From NCBI GenBank assembly GCA_910589415.1, contig OU342637.1, positions 39,958,162 to 40,022,161 of the forward strand: a stretch of DNA of 64,000 bases. Direction: 5' to 3'. The position numbers and the translations under genes were made by a program. The notes beneath the pieces were generated by a model, which ran no database searches, was not told the origin of the DNA, and saw nothing but the letters and a program-made list of their open reading frames with translations. The DNA comes from Malachius bipustulatus (Eukaryota > Arthropoda > Insecta > Coleoptera > Melyridae). Shown piece by piece: positions 46,033-55,551 of this stretch. The stretch's first letter is position 1; each line of letters begins with the position of its first letter.

Positions 46033-46365
46033 GAGCACCTTTACGCGAAGAAATCTAGATGTCATAGGGGTTGCAGATATTTTCACAGTAGTAAAAAATG
46101 TAATCATGATATCAAGTGTTCCAAGTGTGGAGGGAACCATGACCTTGAAAGGAGTAGAAGTAATGAGGCGAAATCTGTTTTATCTGAGGAAGCTAATGCC
46201 AAATTTGGACTATCATTGGACACGAAACATAGACCGAATGAGATAAAAGCGTGCGGCACGTATAAGTGGTTACTAAAGCGTAATATAAATGAGACTGATT
46301 ATCCATTTAAGCCAAATATGGAATGGATAAATAGTGTAAAAGGTGTAAATGCAAATACAATTTGA
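46033..46365 (+). pseudogene. Zinc-knuckle gag-like fragment
   Basis: 110 open codons with CHRGCRYFHSSKKCNHD followed by KCSKCGGNHD, the knuckle pattern of insect retroelement ORF1/gag proteins. It then continues through a segment including PNMEWINSV to a stop. The source element was not identified. It lies between the Gypsy integrase and exon-array block 2. Confidence 0.5.
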
Positions 46366-46387
46366 CACAAGTGATTTTGTTGCACAA

Positions 46388-48253
46388 TCTTTATTTTATT
46401 TTTTTCAGCTGTAGTGGGTGTAAAACCTTCTTCATCAAAAACAGCAAAGACCCCACTTTCACCTGCGTAGGGACCGGGAACTGCGAAATCACGGTCGCCA
46501 CACGGAACGAGTGAGTATACTCTTATAGGTCTCTCTCCAGTTTATTATGTACAGGCCGGAACCGACGCGACGTAGGCGAACTCAGGCACAAATTTGTTTT
46601 TTTCCTATTTTTACAAGTAAATTTTCCACATTAAACCGTGTTAATGTGGACTACCACATTTTTCAGAACACCGGTGCCGGTGAGTCAGACAGCGGAGAGC
46701 TGGGGGAGATCAGCCGGGGTGGCGCCGGAAGGGTAAGCATTTTTCATTACGTGAACAACAACGTAACAAGTTACATTAGGCCCACAGGGTGCCAGCTTAT
46801 TGCTAGATTGAGATTGGCACTATCTACTCTATTGATAATCTCGTTACCTCTAATAAAGATACTCGGCGGAGTTTTATTTTATTTTATTTTTTTCAGCTGT
46901 AGTGGGTGTAAAACCTTTTTCATCAAAAACAGCAAAGACCCCACTTTCACCTGCGTAGGGACCGGGAACTGCGAAATCACGGTCGCCACACGGAACGAGT
47001 GAGTATACACTTATAGGTCTCTCTCCAGTTTATTATGTACAGGCCGGAACCGACGCGACGTAGGCGAACTCTGGCACAAATTTGTTTTTTCCTATTTTTA
47101 CAAGTCAATTTTCTACATTAACACGGTTTGTACTACATGTTTCAGAACAGCGGTGTTGGTGAGTCAGACAGCGGAGAGCTGGGGGAGATCGGCCGGGGTG
47201 GCGCCGGAAGGGTAAGCACTTTTCATTACGTGAACAACAACGTAACAAGTTACATTAGGCCCACAGGGTGCCAGCTTATTGCTAGATTGAGATTGGCACT
47301 ATCTACTCTATTGATAATCTCGTTACCTCTAATAAAGATACTCGGCGGAGTTTTATTTTATTTTATTTTTTTCAGCTGTAGTGGGTGTAAAACCTTTTTC
47401 ATCAAAAACAGCAAAGACCCCACTTTCACCTGCGTAGGGACCGGGAACTGCGAAATCACGGTCGCCACACGGAACGAGTGAGTATACACTTATAGGTCTC
47501 TCTCCAGTTTATTATGTACAGGCCGGAACCGACGCGACGTAGGCGAACTCTGGCACAAATTTGTTTTTTCCTATTTTTACAAGTCAATTTTCTACATTAA
47601 CACGGTTTGTACTACATGTTTCAGAACAGCGGTGTTGGTGAGTCAGACAGCGGAGAGCTGGGGGAGATCGGTCGGGGTGGCGTCGGAAGGGTAAGCACTT
47701 TTCATTACGTGAACAACAACGTAACAAGTTACATTAGGCCCACAGGGTGCCAGCTTATTGCTAGATTGAGATTGGCACTATCTACTCTATTGATAATCTC
47801 GTTACCTCTAATAAAGATACTCGGCGGAGTTTTATTTTATTTTATTTTTTTCAGCTGTAGTGGGTGTAAAACCTTTTTCATCAAAAACAGCAAAGACCCC
47901 ACTTTCACCTGCGTAGGGACCGGGAACTGCGAAATCACGGTCGCCACACGGAACGAGTGAGTATACACTTATAGGTCTCTCTCCAGTTTATTATGTACAG
48001 GCCGGAACCGACGCGACGTAGGCGAACTCTGGCACAAATTTGTTTTTTCCTATTTTTACAAGTCAATTTTCTACATTAACACGGTTTGTACTACATGTTT
48101 CAGAACAGCGGTGTTGGTGAGTCAGACAGCGGAGAGCTGGGGGAGATCGGCCGGGGTGGCGCCGGAAGGGTAAGCACTTTTCATTACGTGAACAACAACG
48201 TAACAAGTTACATTAGGCCCACAGGGTGCCAGCTTATTGCTAGATTGAGATTG
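46388..48253 (+). repeat. Exon-array block 2: four 479-bp tandem units
   Basis: Exon A copies 46409-46510, 46897-46998, 47376-47477 and 47855-47956; exon B copies 46667-46732, 47146-47211, 47625-47690 and 48104-48169. The units from 46897 on repeat at exactly 479 bp with very few differences. All exon copies keep open reading and consensus splice sites (tttttttcag| ... |gtgagt; tttcag| ... |gtaagc), and both exon types are multiples of three, so any number could be spliced in series without a frameshift. The last unit is interrupted at 48254 by a LINE. Confidence 0.75.
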
Positions 48254-50548
48254 ACTAGGATTACGAAAACTTCCAGTACCTTGATCGATCCCATTTTTGT
48301 TACAGATAAAGAGGTTGTAATTGATAGTGGAACGATTGCTGCTGATTATATTTCAGATCACAGGTTGGTTTTTTGTACACTGAATATACTTAAAAATATA
48401 GTGACTCCACGTGAAATTACTTACCGTTCTTTCAATAATTTTAATTATAATCTTTTCCTTGAGGATCTTGAGTCGCTTCCTTGGCATCTGATGTTATATG
48501 AAGGAAATATCGATACTAAGATTTCCATGTTTAATAGTTTTATACTGTCAGTGATTGATGCTCATGCACCGGTTAGAAAGGTTTGCATTACAAAAAGGAG
48601 GGCTCCGTGGTTAACCTCGAATATAAGAGTTTATATAAATTTGCGAAATAGAGCTTTGCAAAGGTTTAAGCAATCTAAAAATGGTGAAGACTGGCTGCGG
48701 TACAAACAGTTGAGAAATTTTACTTTGTCTTGTATTAGAAGGGAGAAAAAAAAATATATTGATGGTGTCTGCTCGGAAAAAAGTGAAAAGAAAGTCTGGA
48801 ATGCCCTCAGGATGTTCAAACTAAGTTCTAAAAATGATACTGCCATCCCTGAAAATCTTTCTGATCCTGAGGGTATTTCTAACCATTTTAAACCTTTCAT
48901 ACAAGTGTCCTCTGATTGCGGTTCACAAATTGATTTCTATAATAATAATCGATATAATGATAATAACATATTCTCTTTTGAATTCGCAACAATTGAGACA
49001 GTTAATAGAGTGTTGAGCAGCATTGACACTAATGCTCGAGGAATTGACGACTTATCAGCCGGATATCTTAAGTATTGTAGCCCTTTTATTGATAAGTATA
49101 TTACACATTTAGTTAACTCCTGCATTGAACGTGGTTATTTCCCGGATCAATGGAAAATTGCAATTGGCAAACCTATTCCTAAGAAACCGACTCCGGCTCA
49201 TTATGATGACCTGCGTGTTATCAGTATTTTGCCGGTTGTCTCAAAGATATTTGAGAAAATTTTGAGTGACCAAATTTTCAGTTTTATGACAAGAAGTAAT
49301 ATAATTCCTGCTTCGCAGTGTGGTTTCAGGAGGGGCTTCAGTACGGCAGTCGCCTTGACAAATGTTGTGGACAGCATCATTAGGGCTAGAGATGCTGGTA
49401 GAGCGGCTGTGTTGGTCCTGCTTGATTTTTCTAAGGCGTTTGATACCGTCAATCATGAACTAATGTGTGCCAAACTATGTTACTACGGTTTTGACGCTAA
49501 TGCGCTTTGCCTTATGAGGTCGTACTTTAGGTGCAGATGGCAAAATATTCTCAGCGATGGTCGGATTTCGGGTGGAGTTGAGGTCTTATCGGGAGTGTCT
49601 CAGGGATCCATATTGGGACCACTGTTGTTTATAATATATACTGCAGATATTATAAATTCTGTAAAAAACTGTCAAGTGCAAGCGTATGCTGATGACACGC
49701 AGCTCTATTTTGAGTTCGACCATGGAAAATATTTGGAAGCTAATGAACTGGTAAACAGAGATTTGGAAATAATCAGGCAAACGTGTCATGATCATAATTT
49801 GATAATTAATCCTACGAAGTCCCGGGTAATAATCTTTTCGGACCAACAACGTAGAAAATTTCTTAGACAAAATTTTAAAATTGTTTTAGATGATGCGGTT
49901 CTTCCTGACGTGGACAATTGTAAAAATCTTGGCCTTATAATTGATTATGAACTTAGATTCAGAGAGCACATTAGTCAGCTTCATAGAAGATCCTTCATTG
50001 CTGTTAAGTTACTTTATTCAAACCGACATATTCTCAATACGAGTTTACGTAAGCGATTGTGTGAATTGTTTGTTTTGTCGAAGTATAATTACTGTGACAC
50101 CATTTATGGACCTGCTTTGGATTCGCGTACTAGATGTAAAATCCAAAAGGTTCAGAATTGTTGCTCGAGACTCATTTTTGGATTGAGAAAGTATGACCAC
50201 ATCTCGCATACATTTGTAAAGTTGAACTGGCTACTAATGGAAAATCGCAGATTGCTGCATTTTGCAGGCTTTATGCATCATTTGATTAATGGTAAGGATC
50301 CTCCTGTGTCCCTTAGTGAGAGACTTACGTCTAGATTGGATATACACCAGCGGGTCATCAGAAATAGGGCTAGACTCACAATGCCTCAGCATCGGACAGC
50401 ATTGTTCCAGCGAAGTTTTTCCTATAATGCTGTCATGGTGGTTAATGCTATACCGGATAATATTTTCATGTTATCTTTCCCCCAGTTTAAAGCGTTATAC
50501 AGAAAGCGTATTTTTGAAAGTCAGTACACAGTTTGTTTTGATGCGTGA
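48254..50548 (+). CDS. LINE ORF2: endonuclease C-terminus and reverse transcriptase
   Basis: About 764 codons open to TGA at 50546-50548. The N-terminal part is the end of the AP-endonuclease domain (TSSTLIDPIFV, ISDHRLVFC). The reverse transcriptase follows with VLLDFSKAFDTVNH, GVSQGSILGPLLF and the YADDTQLYF catalytic box, then a C-terminal region typical of Jockey/CR1-type elements. It would nick target DNA and reverse-transcribe its own RNA. The RT reads without interruption, suggesting recent arrival, but truncation has removed ORF1, the 5' UTR and most of the endonuclease. The upstream open frame is array sequence, not LINE. Confidence 0.85.
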   Translation, partial: TRITKTSSTLIDPIFVTDKEVVIDSGTIAADYISDHRLVFCTLNILKNIVTPREITYRSFNNFNYNLFLEDLESLPWHLMLYEGNIDTKISMFNSFILSVIDAHAPVRKVCITKRRAPWLTSNIRVYINLRNRALQRFKQSKNGEDWLRYKQLRNFTLSCIRREKKKYIDGVCSEKSEKKVWNALRMFKLSSKNDTAIPENLSDPEGISNHFKPFIQVSSDCGSQIDFYNNNRYNDNNIFSFEFATIETVNRVLSSIDTNARGIDDLSAGYLKYCSPFIDKYITHLVNSCIERGYFPDQWKIAIGKPIPKKPTPAHYDDLRVISILPVVSKIFEKILSDQIFSFMTRSNIIPASQCGFRRGFSTAVALTNVVDSIIRARDAGRAAVLVLLDFSKAFDTVNHELMCAKLCYYGFDANALCLMRSYFRCRWQNILSDGRISGGVEVLSGVSQGSILGPLLFIIYTADIINSVKNCQVQAYADDTQLYFEFDHGKYLEANELVNRDLEIIRQTCHDHNLIINPTKSRVIIFSDQQRRKFLRQNFKIVLDDAVLPDVDNCKNLGLIIDYELRFREHISQLHRRSFIAVKLLYSNRHILNTSLRKRLCELFVLSKYNYCDTIYGPALDSRTRCKIQKVQNCCSRLIFGLRKYDHISHTFVKLNWLLMENRRLLHFAGFMHHLINGKDPPVSLSERLTSRLDIHQRVIRNRARLTMPQHRTALFQRSFSYNAVMVVNAIPDNIFMLSFPQFKALYRKRIFESQYTVCFDA

Positions 50549-50706
50549 TGGTTTATGAGTATCGTATATGGATTCTGGTATTTTTGTTTTTCCTCTTTTT
50601 TCATCTTCTTTTCATAATTTCTTTTCTAATCTCTTTATTGTATCTTCCTCTCGTTCCTGAAATTTCGTATTATTTCTTGTCTTCTTTTTATTTGATATGA
50701 GGTTTA

Positions 50707-50730
50707 TTATTATTATTATTATTATTACTT
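50707..50730. repeat. Internal (ATT)n microsatellite
   Basis: tttattattattattattat just after ORF2. It resembles the LINE's own 3' tail, so the following ~2.3 kb may have been added by a second LINE-derived segment. Confidence 0.7.
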
Positions 50731-50879
50731 CTAGGGTAGGTTCAAAGCCCTTGTACTGAAGCTTGCGCTTATTGTACCCCTTTGGATAATTATCTCATCG
50801 GTCCCATCTCCCGAAAGTATTTCAGTATGAGTCCAATGGGTGCTTGTTAGGTGGTATGGGGTTTCCTCCCCCTCCCCGC

Positions 50880-52590
50880 ATCTCCTGTAATCCGGGATAT
50901 TTTTCACTCCTATTATTGAGAGGTGTAATTAGTGGGCATTGTCCTGTTAGAAGTCCAATTGCCCATCTCAGCTGGTGCTTACTCAGCTTTTTCAGTTACA
51001 TCTTCTCTGCTCCCTCTTCCCTTTCCCCACCTAGTCGCTTGAACAGCTCCCCAGTTAGGCCTAGGCAAGGTCTGCATTGAAGTTGCTCATTTAACTCTTC
51101 TCTGCTCCCTCTGCCCTTTACCCACCTAGTCGCTTGAACAGCAACCCAGTTAGGCCTTGGTAAGGTCTGCATTGAAGTTGCACTATTTTCTCCCTTAGGT
51201 TTTTTTTCCATGAGGAAAATTGGTTATTGGCCTTTTGTGTCAGGTTTTCTGTCCAAAAGGATCCACGTTTTATTAGTGGGCAGTGTCCTCTTAGAAGTCC
51301 AACTGCCCATCTCAGCCGGTGTTTACTCAGCTTTTTCAGTTACATCTTCTCTGCTCCCTCTGCCCTTTACCCACCTAGTCGCTTAACAGCGCCCCAGTTA
51401 GGCCTAGGTAAGGTCTGCATTGAAGTTGCTCTATTTTCTCCCTTAGTTTTTCTCCCATGAGGAAAATTAGTTATAGTAGGATTAACTTTAAAAAGTCAGA
51501 TGTGACGTCACACTAACCGTCCGAATTAATATTTTTAATTTCACCAGAAAATGTCAAACAGTTAATTGTCAAGTTGTAAAGGAGCGTAAATTATTGAAAA
51601 AATCATTCAAACAATGAATTGAATCGCTTACGTCAGTTTGAGAGCCACTGACAACTGCATAAAATTTATTCACGTAATGACATTCTATCCTCTGTGTTGT
51701 GCATTTAATTCTCATTCAAAACCAATGTTGACGTATGCTTACTTATGCGGGATGGAATGTTTAGACAAACTGGACGGTTTCTACGAGAACCAGTATATGA
51801 AACAAAATAAATCGAACTATCAAAAGGATGTGTATTCTTAATCGATACGTATGACTTTTTAGACTTTATTGGACTATATTGGCCTTTTGTGTCAGGTTTT
51901 CTGTCCAAAAGAATCCACGTTTTATTAGTGGGCAGTGTCCTCTTAGAAGTCCAACTGCCCATCTCAGCCGGTGTTTACTCAGCTTTTTCAGTTACATCTT
52001 CTCTGCTCCCTCTGCCCTTTACACACTTAGTCGCTTAACAGCGCCCCAGTTAGGCCTAGCCTATAGGTAAGGTCTGCATTGAAGTTGCTCTATTTTCTCC
52101 CTTAGGTTTTCTCCCATGAGGAAAATTGGTTATTGGCCTTTTGTGTCAGGTTTTCTGTCCAAAAGGATCCACGTTTTATTAGTGGGCAGTGTCCTCTTAG
52201 AAGTCCAACTGCCCATCTCAGCCGGTGTTTACTCAGCTTTTTCAGTTACATCTTCTCTGCTCCCTCTGCCCTTTACCCACCTAGTCGCTTAACAGCGCCC
52301 CAGTTAGGCCTAGGTAAGGTCTACATTGAAGTTGCTCTATTTTCTCCCTTAGGTTTTCTCCCATGAGGAAAATTAGTTATTGGTCTTTTGTGTCAGGTTT
52401 TCTGTCCAAAAGGATCCACGTTTTATTAGTGGGCAGTGTTCTGTTAGAGAAGTCCAACTGCCCATCTCATCAGCCGGTGTTTACTCAGCTTTTTCAGTTA
52501 CATCTTCTCTGCTCCCTCTGCCCTTTACCCACCTAGTCGCTTGAACAGCACCCCAGTTAGGTTTAGGTAAGGTCTGCATTGAATTAGGTG
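50880..52590 (+). repeat. Tandem ~250-bp repeats in LINE 3' UTR
   Basis: Five to six units with the phrases ccaaaaggatccacgtttta, gtgggcagtgtcctcttaga and ctctgccctttacccaccta, at about 50880, 51080 (partial), 51230, 51880, 52133 and 52385. Units share the open frame beginning MAFCVRFSVQKDPRF, but it is not conserved as a protein. One unit is interrupted by a MITE at 51474. Confidence 0.85.
51474..51876 (-). mobile_element. 400-bp MITE family, copy 3, inside a tandem unit
   Basis: Reverse-oriented copy starting TAGTAGGATTAACTTTAAAA and ending ...TTATTGGACTA with TA on both sides (51472-51473, 51877-51878). Neighbouring units show the empty site (aaattggttattggcc), confirming termini and TA duplication. 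Confidence 0.9.
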
Positions 52591-53067
52591 TGTCTTGGTC
52601 CATATGGCCCACGAGTAATGGAGCTATTAAAGAAATACCATATGCAGAGCTCCATACGTATGGTAGGCATTTATTTTCGAAGGTGCGCCACTTCTTCGAG
52701 GTTGAATCCAGAAGGGACTGATCTACTATTCAGCCACGCATCTTTTTAGCCTGGGTTCCCGCCGTAGGATTTAGGTTTTTAAAGGTTGTCTCCTTTTGGT
52801 CCAGGCGGTAAAGCCTAGACCCCCGTATTCCTCTGTTCGCGAGATATGAGGTTTATGTTAGGTATTTATTTGAATTGTTTGAATTATTTGTCAAGTTAGC
52901 TTTATGTTTAGTAGGCATATGGGTATACAAGATACTTTGAGTTTTCTTTCTTTTTTGTTCTTCATACTACATGGTTGAATAGAATAGCTATTTTTGCTAG
53001 ATTCCGCCGTGTGGTGTGAAAAATTTATTTTTTGTAAATCGTGTTCTAAATGAAAAAATAAAGTCGA
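52591..53067 (+). other. LINE distal 3' UTR
   Basis: No ORF. Contains a near-palindromic ccatatgcagagctccatacgtatgg and ends in aaaaataaagtcgat followed by the (ATT)n tail, as expected for a LINE 3' end. Confidence 0.6.
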
Positions 53068-53090
53068 TATTATTATTATTATTATTATTG

Positions 53091-53628
53091 GCACTCTCTA
53101 CTCTATTGATAATCTCGTTACCTCTAATAAAGATACTCGGCGGAGTTTTATTTTATTTTATTTTTTTCAGCTGTAGTGGGTGTAAAACCTTCTTCATCAA
53201 AAACAGCAAAGACCCCACTTTCACCTGCGTAGGGACCGGGAACTGCGAAATCACGGTCGCCACACGGAACGAGTGAGTATACTCTTATAGGTCTCTCTCC
53301 AGTTTATTATGTACAGGCCGGAACCGACGCGACGTAGGCGAACTCAGGCACAAATTTGTTTTTTTCCTATTTTTACAAGTAAATTTTCCACATTAAACCG
53401 TGTTAATGTGGACTACCACATTTTTCAGAACACCGGTGCCGGTGAGTCAGACAGCGGAGAGCTGGGGGAGATCAGCCGGGGTGGCGCCGGAAGGGTAAGC
53501 ATTTTTCATTACGTGAACAACAACGTAACAAGTTACATTAGGCCCACAGGGTGCCAGCTTATTGCTAGATTGAAATTGGCACTCTCTACTCTATTGATAA
53601 TCTCGTTACCTCTAATAAAGATACTCGG
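53091..53628 (+). repeat. Exon-array block 3, after the LINE
   Basis: Continuation of the unit split by the LINE. Exon A 53171-53272 and exon B 53429-53494, both open with intact splice sites. It is most like the unit at 46409-46732 (shares the cgtgttaatgtggactacca variant). It ends at 53628 exactly where block 1 ended, followed by copy 2 of the 507-bp duplication. Confidence 0.75.
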
Positions 53629-54135
53629 CAACTAATTACAAGGAACTCTGAGATGAAAACCGGTTTTTTATGATGAAACCCGAAAGTTTAAATAAATACC
53701 TCCCTCACTAATTTACTAAAGTCTTATAGGTAATTCGATTTCTTTCATTTTGGATTTATTTTAGCCGTTTCAGGCAAACGAAATTGATTTTTTCCTATTA
53801 ATAGATACACGGGCGTGTAATTTTTTTAAACGTTTAGTATGGTCATTACGTGTACACGTTTACACATGTACACGTTTCATCACTAGAAGAAACTAATGAA
53901 GGTATCGTTCCAGCTTCCCTCATCTTGGTAAACAAACAAACATCAGCTGACTGAAGCTGAAACTGGAAAGAAGGTGATGTGGCGGACTGTCAGCCGTCTA
54001 CTAAGTCGACATCGAGTCATCGTGTCGAGGGACAAGAGGTCGAGAGGAGAGCGACAGAATGAGCATAAAGGGAAGATCGCCAACGACTCGGGTGCATTCA
54101 CGACCAGTACCAAGTTCCAATCCAAGTTATAAGTT
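53629..54135. repeat. 507-bp segmental duplication, copy 2
   Basis: Near-identical to 41916-42422. Here the sequence continues beyond aagttataagtt into an open gag-like frame, so this is more likely the original arrangement. Confidence 0.85.
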
Positions 54136-54421
54136 GGGGCATTGTTTGAGGAATATTTTTTGTCGTTGCTATGAAATAAAAAACCCAACGAAAGTAGATC
54201 CACGAAATTTGACACACATCAAGGCGCAGAGTCGATTTACGTCAATATTTGAGGTCAAACGTCATGCACCATATTCCAGGTCTAATATGCAAATTGTGAC
54301 ATGTTTTAATTGCAAGATAAATGGGCACTATCAATCAAAATGCTTGAAACCGCGCAGAGAGTGCAGTAAATGGGTTACGAAGCCAAATATTGTGTTGCCA
54401 TTTCTGGAAGACCTGACCTGA
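54059..54421 (+). pseudogene. gag-like fragment with zinc knuckle
   Basis: 120 codons from an ATG within the duplicated block; the second half codes for NPTKVDPRNLTHIKAQSRF and a knuckle CFNCKINGHYQSKC, then ECSKW. These are features of retrotransposon gag nucleocapsid. It ends at a TGA and no pol follows in frame. Confidence 0.5.
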
Positions 54422-54689
54422 CGGGAGCAACAAGGGTAAGATCGGAAACATATTAAGCTTGTCAAGCGCTAACGCGATAACGCTAAATGTGTCCGACGAC
54501 AATTAGTCGACCTACGCAGTAAAGTTTAGTCCAGTCCGCCGAAATTTTAATTTAGGTAGTTCAACCTGTACCGGCCGCTCTTCGTTCTCAAACGACTACT
54601 CATTTTTCGATTTGTTTCATTTATTTTTTTTATTTAGTTAGCCTTTACAGAACATAACGCCGCCCCCGATAATCATCGACGGAGTAGAT

Positions 54690-54868
54690 ATTTTTGCAAA
54701 TTTTGTTTGAATTGATAAATTGTTTTCATTTGTTGCAGACAGCACGTAGGTACGTCAATATCTTTACGATTTCAGACTCTGAAATATTTTTCTAAATCTT
54801 GTTTGAATTAACAAATTGTTTTCGTATATTGTAAACGTCACGTAAGTCAATATTTTTCTGATTTCTTC
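54690..54868. repeat. Two-copy ~85-bp direct repeat
   Basis: ttttgtttgaattgataaat near 54697 recurs as tcttgtttgaattaacaaat near 54797, each followed by a cacgta(g/a)gt and gtcaatat(c/t)ttt phrase. Diverged tandem duplication; no function assigned. Confidence 0.6.
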
Positions 54869-54963
54869 CCAAGCTGTTTAAAGGAGACGCCTCATTGTGG
54901 CTCCGAAATAACAGAAACGATTGGGAAAGCTGGCACGAATTCGAAGCAGACTTCAAGGCCACA
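54868..54963 (+). pseudogene. Gypsy gag capsid fragment
   Basis: Codes for LFKGDASLWLRNNRNDW and WHEFEADFKA, a capsid segment common in insect Gypsy gag proteins (Trp-rich LxGxAxxW...W..F). Open for about 30 codons either side of these motifs only. Confidence 0.6.
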
Positions 54964-55018
54964 CGAGTACAGTCCCGGCCAGCCCCTAATCAGCAAAGGA
55001 TACAGGGAAGAACAAAAG

Positions 55019-55279
55019 ATGTTTTGCTTCAAAAATGTCTATTTCGATAACATTCTCGTGGAAATTAAATTCGACGGAGATTTCAAGATCCAAAATAGAT
55101 CGGAACATTTTCTGCTTTTGCTAGGCCGTGGAAACATAATTGGTTTTCACGAAGTGGAAAATGATAAACTAAGAGTTAATTTTCGCAACTTCTCGGAAGA
55201 CAGATCAGCAGTCCTGACCTGCCCCAGCCAGGATGTCCAAAGTCAAATAATTAACCTCATGAGGCATCTCACTGAGTAA
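55019..55279 (+). CDS. Hypothetical 86-residue ORF
   Basis: ATG at 55019, TAA at 55277. Not recognised. The peptide contains DNILVEIKFDGDFKIQNRSE and RNIIGFHEVENDKLRVNF-like beta-rich segments and ends QIINLMRHLTE. It is longer than expected by chance in this AT-rich stretch and may be an exon or retroelement gene end. It follows a gag capsid fragment and precedes a LINE tail. Confidence 0.3.
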   Translation: MFCFKNVYFDNILVEIKFDGDFKIQNRSEHFLLLLGRGNIIGFHEVENDKLRVNFRNFSEDRSAVLTCPSQDVQSQIINLMRHLTE

Positions 55280-55321
55280 GGACATTATAGACCTATTATT
55301 ATTAACTTTTTTATATAATGT

Positions 55322-55338
55322 AATTTTATTTATTTATT

Positions 55339-55385
<47 letters not shown>

Positions 55386-55386
55386 G
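55322..55386. repeat. (TTTA)n microsatellite, LINE tail
   Basis: About 16 tetranucleotide units. On the minus strand this is (TAAA)n directly after the 3' end of the LINE at 55387-57637, so it is that element's tail. Confidence 0.85.
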
Positions 55387-55551
55387 AGATCAACTGCCTA
55401 ACAGGACAAAACCCTTAAATGACAGGAAATAAAATACAATAGTGAGCTCTATCTATATAGAGAAACAACGATACATTTTCAAAATCACTACACCTAACCA
55501 TAATAAAAAATCACTTACATAAAAAATATACCAGTAATTAATTTTACAAAT

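Larger units (their letters stand above)
48254..53090 (+). mobile_element. 5'-truncated non-LTR retrotransposon (LINE) with (ATT)n tail
   Basis: Starts inside the endonuclease domain and ends in (TAT/ATT)n at 53068-53090. Sequence on both sides is one array unit: gctagattgagattg before and gcactctctactc after, matching the intact units, so boundaries are exact to a few bases; ATTG may be the target duplication. Includes ORF2 (48254-50548) and a very long, repeat-rich 3' UTR. The clade is Jockey/CR1-like by RT motifs, not resolved further. Confidence 0.9.

Noticed and set aside
47128..47481. 117-residue ORFs running through exon B, intron-like sequence and exon A
   Set aside because: They read through consensus donor and acceptor sites; the repeated 479-bp unit happens to be open. 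The exons are the supportable features.
50880..52590. Regularly spaced repeats considered as a CRISPR-like array
   Set aside because: Units of ~250 bp are contiguous without unique spacers and lie in a eukaryotic LINE 3' UTR.
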